The notes under the pieces were generated by a model. It was given only the letters and a program-made list of their open reading frames with translations, had not been told where the DNA came from and did no database searches. A stretch of DNA of 51,089 nucleotides from Clostridia bacterium (GTDB taxonomy: Bacteria; Bacillota; Clostridia; Christensenellales; Aristaeellaceae). This document shows, one piece after another, positions 23,537-32,191 of this stretch. Each line of letters starts with the position of its first letter. The first letter of the stretch is position 1. Location of the stretch: contig JAFXZO010000026.1 in NCBI GenBank assembly GCA_017541205.1, forward strand, positions 1-51,089, read 5' to 3'. A program made the position numbers and the translations under genes.

Positions 23537-25318
23537 ATGAAAATACGGTGGATCCCCGTCCTGCTTGCTGTCCTGATGTGCCTGCTGTGCGGTCACGCGC
23601 TCGCGGATACCCTGCAGCCCGGGGACAGCGGGGAAAAGGTGCTGGAACTGAATACGCGGCTGCGCCAGCTCAACTATACCGCCACCCGCGCCAACGACCA
23701 ATACAGCGACGCGACAAAGGCGGCGGTATCCGCCGTTCAGGAGGCGTACGGCCTGGAAGTGACCGGCATCGCCGATGACGAGACGCTCGCGATCATTTAC
23801 GGCGATTGCTATCGCCCCCTGTCCTATGGCGATTCGGGCGAGGATGTGTCCCGGCTGCAGGAAAAACTGCTGGAGCTTGGATATTATTGGGGAAATATCA
23901 CCGGAAATTATCTGGAGGGCACGACGGCGGCTATCCAAACCATGCAGGGCGAAAACAGCATGGAAATCACCGGCACCGCCGATGTGAAAACCCAGGAGAA
24001 GCTCTATTCGCTTTTGATTCGCCCCACGCCGACGCCCACGCTTGCCCCGACGCCCGGCCCGACCCGCGTGCCTACCCCGACCCCGGGCCCGCGCCGTGAA
24101 TTTCCCAGGAAGCTTTCCTACGGGTCCAAGGGCGATGATGTCGCGCTTGTGCAGGAACGCCTGAAGGAATTGGGGTTCTTTACCTACAAGAAAATTACGA
24201 CCGGGTATTATAAGAATACCCAGAAGGCCGTGGAGGACTTCCAGAAGCACAACGGCCTGGAAGTGACCGGCATCGTGGATGAATCCACTTGGAACGTCCT
24301 TTTTAACGATCCGGATGTTGCCGACGTGCTGAGCCCGTCACGCACCTATGAGCCTATTCCCGCGGAATACTTTTTTGAGGTCGATGTGAACAATCAGGCC
24401 GTCAAGGTTTGGCGCTACAACCGGGAAACGAAAGGCTATACCGATCTGGACCGCGCCTTCATCTGCGCCACCGGCACCAAGACCTATCCTTCGCCGCTTG
24501 GAACGTTTACCCTTTCCGGACGGAAATCGCCGCACTGCAAATTCCCCACCTGGGGCGGCGGCGAAGCCCGCTGGTGGACGAAGATCACAGAGGAAATCGC
24601 CTTTCACAGCGTCCTCTACGGCGACAGCGGCGATGATATGTCCCTTAAGGTATCCTCCTTTAACGGCCTTGGAAAGCGCGGCTCCCATGGCTGTATCCGC
24701 ATGACGGTGGCTGACGCCAAGTGGATCTATGAACACGCGAAAAAGGGGATGCAGGTCTGGATCCATGAGGATGGAGAGGACGATCCGGAGCTGAAATACT
24801 TGGTAAGGCCGGGCGAATTGAACACAAAAACCATGATGCCCTACGAAACCCCCGCGCCGCCCGTCTATACCTACGACGGCACCCAGGCGCCTGAAACGGT
24901 GAAGCGGACGCTTGAATTCGGGATGGAAGGCCAGGATGTGTACTGGCTGCAGAGCAAACTGAAGGAGCTGGGTTTCTATAAGGGCACCATAACCGGCCAA
25001 TACCGCGAAGGCACAAAGAAAGCCGTGTCCGCCTACCAGAGCAGCCGCGGCATGAGCCCCACCGGCAAGGCCAATGAAAAGACGCTCCAACGGCTGTATG
25101 ACGAAGTCCGAAAAGAAAACGCGGCAACAGCCTCCATTACCTTGAATACCAGCGGCGGCGCGGATACGTCAGCGACCGCGAAGCCGACCAAAACACCAAA
25201 GCCCTCCAAGACGCCTAAGCCGACCAAGACCCCGTCTCCGACCCGTACCCCCAGCACGGAAGCGGCTGATGAGCATGAAGGCGATAGGGATACCTTCCGT
25301 CTGGATCTGACCCAATAA
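23537..25318 (+). CDS. Secreted L,D-transpeptidase with four peptidoglycan-binding repeats
   Basis: A 593-residue cell-wall enzyme. Signal peptide to about residue 24. PG_binding_1 repeats lie near 27-88, 95-155, 194-258 and 455-518. The first pair and the third are separated by a Pro/Thr linker (PTPTPTLAPTPGPTR). The YkuD catalytic domain between repeats 3 and 4 contains SHGCIRM with His384 and Cys386, the L,D-transpeptidase site that forms 3-3 crosslinks or attaches proteins. A second low-complexity linker (KPTKTPKPSKTPKPTKTPS) precedes the C-terminus. The repeats should fix the enzyme on peptidoglycan. The gene ends just before a long hairpin. Confidence 0.93.
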   Translation: MKIRWIPVLLAVLMCLLCGHALADTLQPGDSGEKVLELNTRLRQLNYTATRANDQYSDATKAAVSAVQEAYGLEVTGIADDETLAIIYGDCYRPLSYGDSGEDVSRLQEKLLELGYYWGNITGNYLEGTTAAIQTMQGENSMEITGTADVKTQEKLYSLLIRPTPTPTLAPTPGPTRVPTPTPGPRREFPRKLSYGSKGDDVALVQERLKELGFFTYKKITTGYYKNTQKAVEDFQKHNGLEVTGIVDESTWNVLFNDPDVADVLSPSRTYEPIPAEYFFEVDVNNQAVKVWRYNRETKGYTDLDRAFICATGTKTYPSPLGTFTLSGRKSPHCKFPTWGGGEARWWTKITEEIAFHSVLYGDSGDDMSLKVSSFNGLGKRGSHGCIRMTVADAKWIYEHAKKGMQVWIHEDGEDDPELKYLVRPGELNTKTMMPYETPAPPVYTYDGTQAPETVKRTLEFGMEGQDVYWLQSKLKELGFYKGTITGQYREGTKKAVSAYQSSRGMSPTGKANEKTLQRLYDEVRKENAATASITLNTSGGADTSATAKPTKTPKPSKTPKPTKTPSPTRTPSTEAADEHEGDRDTFRLDLTQ

Positions 25319-25331
25319 AAAACGGTATAGA

Positions 25332-25373
25332 ACAATAGCCGCGAAGGGAGCTGCATCCCAACGCGGCTATTGT
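25332..25373. terminator. Long hairpin between the L,D-transpeptidase gene and hsp20
   Basis: A perfect 12-bp stem, ACAATAGCCGCG / CGCGGCTATTGT, with an 18-nt loop, lies 13 bp after the transpeptidase stop. The T-run is poor, but position and stem strength suit termination or mRNA 3'-end stability. Confidence 0.6.
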
Positions 25374-25383
25374 CATTAAAAAG

Positions 25384-25406
25384 GAGAGCGCCCAAAGACG
25401 CCCTCT
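25384..25406 (-). terminator. Probable terminator of hsp20
   Basis: On the minus strand, AGAG-G-GC pairs with GC-G-CTCT around a short loop (one mismatch), followed by CCTTTTT. It lies about 8 bp past the hsp20 stop. Confidence 0.5.
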
Positions 25407-25413
25407 AAGATGC

Positions 25414-25893
25414 TTACGCTTTGGCTTCAGGCTCTTCCGCCGTTTTCCCGGCCCCGATCAGGATATGCCGCGCGCCGGCAGGCTTTTCCGGCTGAAGCTT
25501 GGGCATATTGACATACAGGATGCCGTTTCGATAATCGGCGGTAATATTTTCCTGATCGATGCCGTCCAGGCTGAAGGAACGGGACACATGGCCAACCCGG
25601 CGTTCGCTGTAGTAAGCTTTTTCGTCCTTGCGTTCGGACTGCATATCGGCGGAAATGGTCAGGGTATCGTTTTCCACGCTCAAATCGATCTGGTCTTCCT
25701 TAACGCCGGGGAGCTCGGCTTCCAGGGTATAATGATCTTCCTGATCGTGGATATCCACGCGGAAGCCAACATTTCCCATCCAATCGTTCATATCAAAGAA
25801 CGAGCGGAAAAAGTGGTCGTCAAGCAGGGAAGGCATACGGCGTTCCTGGGGCAGATTACGATGGGCGCGATAGGGCATCATAGAATACAGCAT
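25414..25893 (-). CDS. Small heat shock protein, Hsp20/alpha-crystallin family
   Basis: A 159-residue ATP-independent holdase chaperone. The alpha-crystallin domain runs from about residue 42 (VGFRVDIHDQEDHYTLEAEL) through PGVKEDQIDLSVENDTLTISA, a feature of the family, to VSRSFSLDGIDQENITADYRNGILYVNMPK. The N-terminal arm is short and the C-terminus lacks a clear I-x-I oligomerisation motif, having HILIG instead. Two CtsR-type operators overlap or precede its promoter, so heat-inducible control is expected. Monocistronic. Confidence 0.93.
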   Translation of the reverse strand: MLYSMMPYRAHRNLPQERRMPSLLDDHFFRSFFDMNDWMGNVGFRVDIHDQEDHYTLEAELPGVKEDQIDLSVENDTLTISADMQSERKDEKAYYSERRVGHVSRSFSLDGIDQENITADYRNGILYVNMPKLQPEKPAGARHILIGAGKTAEEPEAKA

Positions 25894-25985
25894 CGTGAAA
25901 ACCTCCTTTTTTCATTCGGGCAAAAGCCCGGTGGACATTCTTGCGTGTCAGCGGGCTGCTTTTACTTTTCCCCGCTGACAAGAAA

Positions 25986-26014
25986 AGTATACCTTAATGG
26001 TCAAAGTAAGTCAA
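25986..26014 (-). promoter_or_regulatory. Sigma-A promoter of hsp20
   Basis: On the minus strand, TTGACT (plus 26009-26014) and TATACT (25986-25991) with a 17 bp spacer. The -35 lies inside the first CtsR-type operator. Confidence 0.75.
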
Positions 26015-26015
26015 A
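25999..26015. promoter_or_regulatory. CtsR-type operator 1
   Basis: GGTCAAA-GTA-AGTCAAA, a direct heptad repeat with 3-nt spacing, fits the CtsR consensus (RGTCAAA-NAN-RGTCAAA) except for the first and third spacer positions. It covers the hsp20 -35 box, a repressing position. Confidence 0.78.
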
Positions 26016-26025
26016 TAATATAAAA

Positions 26026-26042
26026 GGTCAAAGTAGGTCAAT
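26026..26042. promoter_or_regulatory. CtsR-type operator 2
   Basis: GGTCAAA-GTA-GGTCAAT repeats the operator with one heptad mismatch, centred 27 bp upstream of the first. Tandem sites would allow cooperative repression. No ctsR gene lies in the window. Confidence 0.7.
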
Positions 26043-26160
26043 TATCTTGATTATCCATGTATTTTTTCTATATATTATGATATTTTAGGAAAATACGAAG
26101 TATTTCGTGAATTTTTATTTTTGCTTTCTGATTTTTTCAGAAAACCGGTAAAAAGCGAAA
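26043..26160. other. A/T-rich spacer between hsp20 and yicC promoters
   Basis: The A/T-rich remainder of the 330-bp divergent region. It holds a small inverted repeat TTTCTGA / TCAGAAA (26125-26131, 26137-26143) and no open frame. Nothing more can be supported. Confidence 0.4.
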
Positions 26161-26188
26161 ATTGCTCTTCCCACAATCGATCAAAATG

Positions 26189-26197
26189 TGATATAAT
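26189..26197 (+). promoter_or_regulatory. Extended -10 promoter of the yicC operon
   Basis: TGATATAAT combines the TGn extension with a perfect TATAAT 26 bp before the yicC start. No clear -35 is found at the proper distance, consistent with an extended -10 promoter. Confidence 0.6.
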
Positions 26198-26223
26198 CAT
26201 ATGATTAAAGGAGGAATTTGCTT

Positions 26224-27108
26224 ATGCGAAGCATGACGGGCTATGGGCGAAAGACGGTCGGCCGCGACGGACGGGAGATGACGGTGGAAATCAAGACGGT
26301 GAACCATCGTTTTTTGGATATTGCATGCCGGCTGCCCAGGGCCCTTTCCTTTGCGGAAGACGCGCTGCGAAAGCAAATCTCCGCTTCGCTCAAACGCGGT
26401 CATGTGGATGTGAACGTAACCTACATGAACCTGCGCCAGGACGCCCGGGAGGTGCGGGTTGACGAAGGGCTGGCCTTGCAATACAAAGAGGCGCTGCTTT
26501 CGCTTAGGCAGGCGACCCGGCGCGAAAGAGGCGCCATCCGCGACGAGGACGTTTCCTGGATCATTGCGCAGCCCGATGTCTTGCAGGTCACGGTACGACA
26601 GGAGGATGAAAACGCTGTTCTTTCCCTCCTTTCGGACACCGTATCTCAGGCGCTTGGCGATGTTTCCGCAATGCGCGAAAGAGAAGGAAAGGCCCTGCAG
26701 GAGGATCTTCAGACGCATTTGGACGCCGTTCGTTTTTTGCGGGATCAAATTGCCGCGCTCGCGCCCAAGGTCCCTTTGATCTATCAGGAAAAACTGCAGG
26801 CCCGGCTTCGGGAACTGGGCGTCAAAGAAATCGATGAACAGCGTTTGGCGCAGGAGGTCGCGCTGATGGCGGACCGGTGCGCCATCGACGAAGAATTGGC
26901 CAGGCTCGTTTCGCACATCGGGCAAATGAGCGAAGCGCTCAACGCGAAGGATGAAATCGGCCGCCGCCTGGATTTTTTGACGCAGGAGCTGAACCGCGAA
27001 ATCAATACCATCGGCTCCAAGGCTTCCGACGCGGAGATCACAAAGCTGGTGGTCTCGGCCAAGAGCGAGATCGAGAAATTGCGCGAGCAAGTGCAGAATG
27101 TGGAGTGA
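26224..27108 (+). CDS. yicC: YicC/YloC family endoribonuclease
   Basis: A 294-residue protein beginning [38 protein letters not shown], the strongly conserved YicC N-terminus. The C-terminal half has [14 protein letters not shown] and the highly conserved [32 protein letters not shown] end. E. coli YicC and relatives are reported to act as RNA endonucleases; the target in Clostridia is unknown. The ATG at 26224 is chosen, with AAAGGAGG upstream. It heads a long operon and is followed within a few bases by remA, as in Bacillus (yloC-remA-gmk). Confidence 0.92.
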   Translation: MRSMTGYGRKTVGRDGREMTVEIKTVNHRFLDIACRLPRALSFAEDALRKQISASLKRGHVDVNVTYMNLRQDAREVRVDEGLALQYKEALLSLRQATRRERGAIRDEDVSWIIAQPDVLQVTVRQEDENAVLSLLSDTVSQALGDVSAMREREGKALQEDLQTHLDAVRFLRDQIAALAPKVPLIYQEKLQARLRELGVKEIDEQRLAQEVALMADRCAIDEELARLVSHIGQMSEALNAKDEIGRRLDFLTQELNREINTIGSKASDAEITKLVVSAKSEIEKLREQVQNVE

Positions 27109-27112
27109 CGCG

Positions 27113-27352
27113 ATGAAGCTGTTGAATGTGGGCTTTGGCAATATGGTGGCGGAAGGACGGATCGTGGCCGTGATCGCGCCGGACAGTGCGCCGGTCAAGC
27201 GCATGGTGCAGGAAGCCCGCGACGGGGGCCATCTGGTGGATGCGACGGCCGGGCGGCGTACCCGCGCCGTGCTCATCATGGACACGGGCCATGTCGTTTT
27301 ATCCGCCGTACAGCCGGAAACGATTGCCGGCCGTATGCAGAGCGAAACGTAA
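27113..27352 (+). CDS. remA: RemA-like DNA-binding regulator (DUF370)
   Basis: A 79-residue protein with [57 protein letters not shown], nearly the whole of the DUF370/RemA family. In Bacillus subtilis RemA binds DNA as rings and activates matrix genes; here the same position between yicC and gmk is kept. The R-rich RRTRAVL segment is the DNA-contact region in the family. The start at 27113 lies 4 bp after the yicC stop. Whether it controls matrix genes in this organism is unknown. Confidence 0.92.
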   Translation: MKLLNVGFGNMVAEGRIVAVIAPDSAPVKRMVQEARDGGHLVDATAGRRTRAVLIMDTGHVVLSAVQPETIAGRMQSET

Positions 27353-27380
27353 GCCGGATACACAAGAAGGGGGATTTCGG

Positions 27381-27980
27381 ATGCAGGACGAAAGAAAAAG
27401 CATGCTGATCGTGATTTCCGGGCCGTCGGGCGTTGGGAAAGGCACCATCTACCGCCGTCTGCTTGACAACGATCCGTCGCTGACCTTTTCCGTCAGCGTC
27501 ACCACCCGCACGCCGCGGCCTGACGAAATCGACGGCGTACACTACTATTTCATCTCCTGCGAGGCATATGACGAACTGTTGAACCAGGATGCTTTTTTGG
27601 AGCATGCCGATGTGCACGGCAACCGCTATGGCACCCTAAAATCCCAGGTGGATGAAAAGATGGCGCAGGGCTTGAGCGTGGTATTGGATATCGATCCCCA
27701 GGGCGCGCGCCAGGTCATGTCCCTCCGGTCCGACTGCGTATCCATTTTCCTTTTGCCCAAATCCATCAGCCAATTGCGCGATCGGCTGTATAACCGCAAC
27801 ACCGAAACGCCCGAGGTGATCGAGCGAAGGGTGAAAAACGCGAAGGATGAAATCGCCCAAAGGAGCATGTATCAATATGCCGTGGTGAATGATAACCTGG
27901 AATTGGCCTACGACCAGGTTGCCGCGATCATCACGGCGGAAAAACAGCGTACAACCCGGTTTTTTCCCGAGGTTGAATGA
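27381..27980 (+). CDS. gmk: Guanylate kinase
   Basis: A 199-residue enzyme phosphorylating GMP to GDP. The P-loop is ISGPSGVGKGTIYRRLL, followed by the GMP site VTTRTPRPDEIDGVHYYFI and DVHGNRYGTLKSQVDE, and the lid ending RVKNAKDEIAQRSMYQYAVVND. The ATG at 27381 with AAGGGGG upstream is preferred over the much longer upstream open frame. It ends a few bases past the rpoZ ribosome binding site region and is cotranscribed with rpoZ. Confidence 0.97.
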   Translation: MQDERKSMLIVISGPSGVGKGTIYRRLLDNDPSLTFSVSVTTRTPRPDEIDGVHYYFISCEAYDELLNQDAFLEHADVHGNRYGTLKSQVDEKMAQGLSVVLDIDPQGARQVMSLRSDCVSIFLLPKSISQLRDRLYNRNTETPEVIERRVKNAKDEIAQRSMYQYAVVNDNLELAYDQVAAIITAEKQRTTRFFPEVE

Positions 27981-27997
27981 TAGAGGAGGAAAAGAAA

Positions 27998-28213
27998 ATG
28001 CCTGTAAACAAGCCTGCGATCGATGAACTGTGCCAGAAGGTGGACTGCCGCTATACCCTGGTGGTGGAAAGCGCGAAGCGCGCCCGTGAACTGGTTGGCG
28101 GCGCTCAGCCGCTGATCGACCCCAAAGATATGAAGCCCGTTTCCATCGCCGTGGATGAAATCAACCGCGGATTGCTGGCCTATCACCGCAATCTGGAAGA
28201 CGAAGAGGTATAA
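27998..28213 (+). CDS. rpoZ: RNA polymerase omega subunit
   Basis: A 71-residue protein with the omega signature CRYTLVVESAKRARELVGG and the following KPVSIAVDEINRGLLAY, which help RNA polymerase assembly and hold beta-prime. The ATG at 27998 has GAGGAGGA 7 nt upstream; an upstream in-frame start overlaps gmk but has no such site. The gene order gmk-rpoZ-coaBC is standard. Confidence 0.95.
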   Translation: MPVNKPAIDELCQKVDCRYTLVVESAKRARELVGGAQPLIDPKDMKPVSIAVDEINRGLLAYHRNLEDEEV

Positions 28214-28218
28214 AAACC

Positions 28219-29427
28219 ATGCTGCTGGAAGGCAAAAACGTGGTGCTGGGCGTGACGGGCGGTATCGCTGCCTATAAGGCCTGCGAGCTGACATCCCGCC
28301 TTCGCAAAGCGGGGGCCGACGTATACGTGATATTGACGAAGAACGCATGCCAATTCGTCTCTCCGCTGACCTTTGAAACGCTGAGCAATCATCCGGCGGT
28401 CACGGATACCTTCGCGCGCCCGGATACCTGGGAGGTTGAGCATATCGCCCTGGCCAAGCGCGCGGACGTGTTCGTGATCGCTCCCGCGACAGCCAATATC
28501 CTGGCCAAAATGGCGCATGGGATCGCGGATGATATGCTCTCGACCACCGTGCTTGCCACGCGCGCGCCTATCCTTGCGGCTCCGGCCATGAATACCGGCA
28601 TGTGGGAAAACATCGCCACGCAGGAGAACGTGGAAACGCTCAAAAGGCGCGGCGTCCATTTCATCGGCCCGGAAGGCGGCTTCCTTGCCTGCGGCGATGA
28701 AGGCGCGGGCCGTATGTCGGAGCCAAAGGATATATTCGACGCGGTCCAAACGCTGCTGACCGTTTCCAGGGACATGGAAAACCTCCGCGTCCTGGTAACG
28801 GCAGGTCCGACACAGGAAAAGATCGATCCCGTGCGTTTTATTTCCAACCGTTCCAGCGGTAAAATGGGCTATGCCATCGCAGAAGCAGCCGCAAAGCGCG
28901 GCGCGCGGGTGACGCTCGTTTCCGGGCCGACCAGCCTGCCGGCGCCCAAAAATGTAGCGAGAGAATCGATCCTTTCCACCCAGGACCTGTATGACGCGAT
29001 GACAAGGCTGTGCCCGGACGCGGATATCGTGATCCAGGCCGCTGCGCCCGCCGATTTTACGCCCCAAACCGTTGCCGGGCAAAAAATCAAAAAGCAGGGC
29101 GGCGAAACCCTTACCCTCACCTTCAAGCAGACGCAGGACGTGGCTTTTCAGGTGGGATGGCTCAAGCGTCCAGGGCAGACTTTGGTCGGTTTTGCGGCGG
29201 AAACCCAGGATGTGCTTGACAACGCCGAAAAAAAACTGAAGAAAAAGAACCTGGATATGATCGTCGCCAACGATGTGACCGCCCCGGGCGCGGGGTTTGA
29301 CGTGGATACCAATATCGTCACCTTCGTGACCGAGCGCGGTTCTGAAACGCTGCCCTGCCTGCCAAAGGCCGAAGTGGCGCAGGAGCTGCTGAACCGTGTG
29401 ATGCGGCTGAGGGAAGCGGCGGAATAA
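28219..29427 (+). CDS. coaBC: Bifunctional phosphopantothenoylcysteine decarboxylase / synthetase
   Basis: A 402-residue fusion of two coenzyme A enzymes. The N-terminal CoaC domain (FMN) shows LGVTGGIAAYKACEL, the HIALAKRADVFVIAPATANIL segment with the active-site His, and APAMNTGMW with the PxMNxxMW motif. The C-terminal CoaB domain begins near residue 187 with LVTAGPTQEKIDPVRFISNRSSGKMGYAIAE and contains IVANDVT. It makes 4'-phosphopantetheine from phosphopantothenate and cysteine. Five bases separate it from rpoZ. Confidence 0.96.
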   Translation: MLLEGKNVVLGVTGGIAAYKACELTSRLRKAGADVYVILTKNACQFVSPLTFETLSNHPAVTDTFARPDTWEVEHIALAKRADVFVIAPATANILAKMAHGIADDMLSTTVLATRAPILAAPAMNTGMWENIATQENVETLKRRGVHFIGPEGGFLACGDEGAGRMSEPKDIFDAVQTLLTVSRDMENLRVLVTAGPTQEKIDPVRFISNRSSGKMGYAIAEAAAKRGARVTLVSGPTSLPAPKNVARESILSTQDLYDAMTRLCPDADIVIQAAAPADFTPQTVAGQKIKKQGGETLTLTFKQTQDVAFQVGWLKRPGQTLVGFAAETQDVLDNAEKKLKKKNLDMIVANDVTAPGAGFDVDTNIVTFVTERGSETLPCLPKAEVAQELLNRVMRLREAAE

Positions 29428-29477
29428 AAGCATGGAATCCTGAAAAGCCAAATGATAACGAATTGGAGGATCAAAGG

Positions 29478-31700
29478 GTGTACGCGGAAATCATCGTGGA
29501 TATCGCATCTGAAATGGTCGACCGCGTATTCACTTACCTGGTCCCGGACGGGATGGAGCTGGAGCCCGGCATGCGGGTGAGGGTGCCGTTCGGCCCAAGG
29601 GAAAAAGAAGGCTTTGTGATCCGCCTCAAGGAAACGGCGGATTACGATGAAAAAAAGATCAAACCCATCCTGGAAGCCTTGGAGGATTACCCGGCAGTGC
29701 TTCCTCAGCTGATGGAGCTTGCCTTTGAGATCCGGGAAAAGAGCCATTGCCCGCTGTGCGAAGCGCTGCGTTTGATGCTGCCCGCGGAAATGCGTGGCGG
29801 CAGGATCAAGATAAAGACCCAGGAATTCGTACAGCTTTTGATCCCGCAGGACAGAATCGAAGAAGCCATCCAATCGCAGAAGCGAAGCCGAAAGCGGCAG
29901 CTGCTGCTGACGCTCCTTTCCGATCGGCAGCCGCACCCCATGGACGAGCTTAAAGAAATGGTCAAGGACCCGCGCGATGCCATACAGTATCTTGCGGACA
30001 GAGAAATGGTCAGGGTCTTTGAACAAGAAGCGCTGCGCGCCCCCTACTACGGCAGGATCGACGCGCCGAAAGACCCGGTGCTGACGCCCGAGCAAACGGA
30101 GGCGCTGGAAGAATTGCTGCCCGCCCTCCGCACTGCGCACAAACCGTTTCTGCTCCACGGAGTCACGGGTTCGGGCAAAACGGAAGTGTACATCCGCTTG
30201 GTCCGCCATGCGCTGTCGCAGGGCAAAGGCGCGATCATCCTGGTTCCCGAAATCGTCCTGACCCCGCAGATGATCAACTGGTTCCGCTCCCGGTTTGGCA
30301 ACGTGATGGCCGTATTGCATTCGCGCTTAAGCCCCGGCGAACGGTTTGACGAGTGGCGGCGCATCCGGCATGGCGACGCCCGGATCGTGATCGGTGCGCG
30401 GAGCGCGGTGTTTGCCCCGGTGGAAAAACTTGGCGTCGTCATCGTGGATGAAGAACACGAGCAGACGTATTTGAGCGATCATTTTCCCCAGTACGATACG
30501 CGTGAAATCGCCGCGTCCCGGGGAAGGCGCGAGGGCGCCGCGGTCGTATTTGCCAGCGCGACGCCGAGCATTTATTCCTACGCCATGACCCGCAGGGGAG
30601 ACTATACCTTGATCGAAATGCCGCACCGGGTGCTGCTGAGGCCGCTTCCAAAGGTGCATCTGGTGGATATGCGGCAGGAGCTCCGCATGGGGAACCATGG
30701 GATTTTTTCCGGGCTGCTCAAACAAAAGCTCGAAGACTGCGTCGCGAATGACCGGCAGGCGATGCTGTTCATCAACCGGCGCGGCTATGCGAGCGCCATC
30801 ACCTGCCGCAAGTGCGGCGAAGCCATCAAATGCTCCCGCTGCGACGTATCCATGACTTTCCACAGCGTGGACCAGACCCTTCGCTGCCATTACTGCGGCG
30901 AGATCCGCCCGCTGCCAAGGCTTTGCCCTTCCTGCCAAAGCCCTTACATCCGCCCCATGGGCATCGGCACCCAGAAGGTGGAGGAAGAACTTAACCGTCT
31001 GTTTCCGGGCGCGGGCGTGATCCGTATGGATGTGGACACCACCGCGCATAAAAACGCGCATTTTGAATTGGTGGATCGTTTCCGGGCGGGACAGGCAAAG
31101 ATCCTGCTCGGAACGCAGATGATCGCCAAGGGCCTTGATTTTCCCCAGGTGACGCTGGTCGGCGCGGTGATGGCCGATCTGACGCTGAACTTTCCGGATT
31201 ACCGCGCGCCGGAAAGGACGTTCCAGCTGCTTGTGCAGGTTGCGGGAAGGGCCGGCCGCGGCGAAAACCCCGGCGACGTGGTGATCCAGACCTACCAGCC
31301 GGATCACTATGTGCTCAAAGGCGCGGCCGCCCAGGATTACCGCGCGTTTTTTGCCAGCGAATTCGCCAGAAGAAAAGCGGACCTTTATCCGCCCTTTACC
31401 ATGATGGCCAGGTTCCTGTGTGAAGGCAAGGCCATGGAGGAAGCGCTCGCGACGGCGGAAGCGATCCGGGAGAGGGTGCAGAAGGATTTTTCCGGAACGC
31501 CGCTTTTTCGGCGCATCCTTTTTATCCGCGCCGACGAAGCGCCCATCACCCGCATCCAGGGCAGAGCCCGCGCGCACGTATTGCTAAAGCTGCTCAACCA
31601 TCCGGATACGGACAGGCTGCTTGCCCGCTTCCAGGAAATCGCGGGGGAGGAATACCCCGTCCGGGTCCTGTTTGAAATCAATCCAGCGTCGCTGGCTTAG
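29478..31700 (+). CDS. priA: Primosomal protein N' (replication restart helicase PriA)
   Basis: A 740-residue superfamily 2 helicase that reloads the replisome at stalled forks. Walker A is HGVTGSGKTEVYIRLV, the Walker B box reads VIVDEEHEQTY, and later motifs include SATPSIYSY and GTQMIAKGLDFPQVTLVG. Eight zinc-binding cysteines lie in CRKCGEAIKCSRC and CHYCGEIRPLPRLCPSC. A GTG start at 29478 is chosen because GGAGG lies 8 nt upstream; a TTG 15 bp earlier lies at the ribosome binding site itself. It is 50 bp after coaBC in the same operon. Confidence 0.96.
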   Translation: MYAEIIVDIASEMVDRVFTYLVPDGMELEPGMRVRVPFGPREKEGFVIRLKETADYDEKKIKPILEALEDYPAVLPQLMELAFEIREKSHCPLCEALRLMLPAEMRGGRIKIKTQEFVQLLIPQDRIEEAIQSQKRSRKRQLLLTLLSDRQPHPMDELKEMVKDPRDAIQYLADREMVRVFEQEALRAPYYGRIDAPKDPVLTPEQTEALEELLPALRTAHKPFLLHGVTGSGKTEVYIRLVRHALSQGKGAIILVPEIVLTPQMINWFRSRFGNVMAVLHSRLSPGERFDEWRRIRHGDARIVIGARSAVFAPVEKLGVVIVDEEHEQTYLSDHFPQYDTREIAASRGRREGAAVVFASATPSIYSYAMTRRGDYTLIEMPHRVLLRPLPKVHLVDMRQELRMGNHGIFSGLLKQKLEDCVANDRQAMLFINRRGYASAITCRKCGEAIKCSRCDVSMTFHSVDQTLRCHYCGEIRPLPRLCPSCQSPYIRPMGIGTQKVEEELNRLFPGAGVIRMDVDTTAHKNAHFELVDRFRAGQAKILLGTQMIAKGLDFPQVTLVGAVMADLTLNFPDYRAPERTFQLLVQVAGRAGRGENPGDVVIQTYQPDHYVLKGAAAQDYRAFFASEFARRKADLYPPFTMMARFLCEGKAMEEALATAEAIRERVQKDFSGTPLFRRILFIRADEAPITRIQGRARAHVLLKLLNHPDTDRLLARFQEIAGEEYPVRVLFEINPASLA

Positions 31701-31711
31701 GAGGTTTAGGA

Positions 31712-32191
31712 ATGGTACGGAAAATACTGCATTTGGGCGACGACGCGCTGCGCAAGGTATGCAAGCCCATCCCCAAATTTGATCTTCGCCTGTGGCTCCT
31801 GCTTCGGGATATGGCGGATACCATGTACAAAGCCGAGGGCGTCGGCCTTGCGGCTCCCCAGGTGGGGATACTGCGCCGCGTGGTGGTGATCGACGTGGGG
31901 GACGAGAACGGATTGATCGAGCTTGTCAACCCGCAGATCATCGCCACGGAGGGCGAGCAGGCGGGCAGCGAAGGGTGCCTGAGCGTTCCGGGCCGCAGGG
32001 GATACGTGGTCCGGCCCAACAAAGTGACCGTGAAAGCGCAGGACAGGAAGGGCCAATGGTTTGAGCTGACCGGCGAAGGACTGCTCGCGCGCGCGTTCTG
32101 CCACGAGATCGATCATCTGGACGGCGTGATGTACGTGGATAAAATGGACCATGAAATCTTTGACGACGAAGAGGAGAAGGAGGAGCAGTAA
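31712..32191 (+). CDS. def: Peptide deformylase
   Basis: A 159-residue metalloenzyme removing the formyl group from nascent proteins. All three motifs are intact: GVGLAAPQVG, EGCLSVPG with the metal cysteine, and CHEIDHLDG with the two metal histidines and the catalytic glutamate. The Glu/Asp-rich tail is non-conserved. AGGAGG lies upstream of the ATG, and fmt starts directly after its stop codon. Confidence 0.97.
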   Translation: MVRKILHLGDDALRKVCKPIPKFDLRLWLLLRDMADTMYKAEGVGLAAPQVGILRRVVVIDVGDENGLIELVNPQIIATEGEQAGSEGCLSVPGRRGYVVRPNKVTVKAQDRKGQWFELTGEGLLARAFCHEIDHLDGVMYVDKMDHEIFDDEEEKEEQ

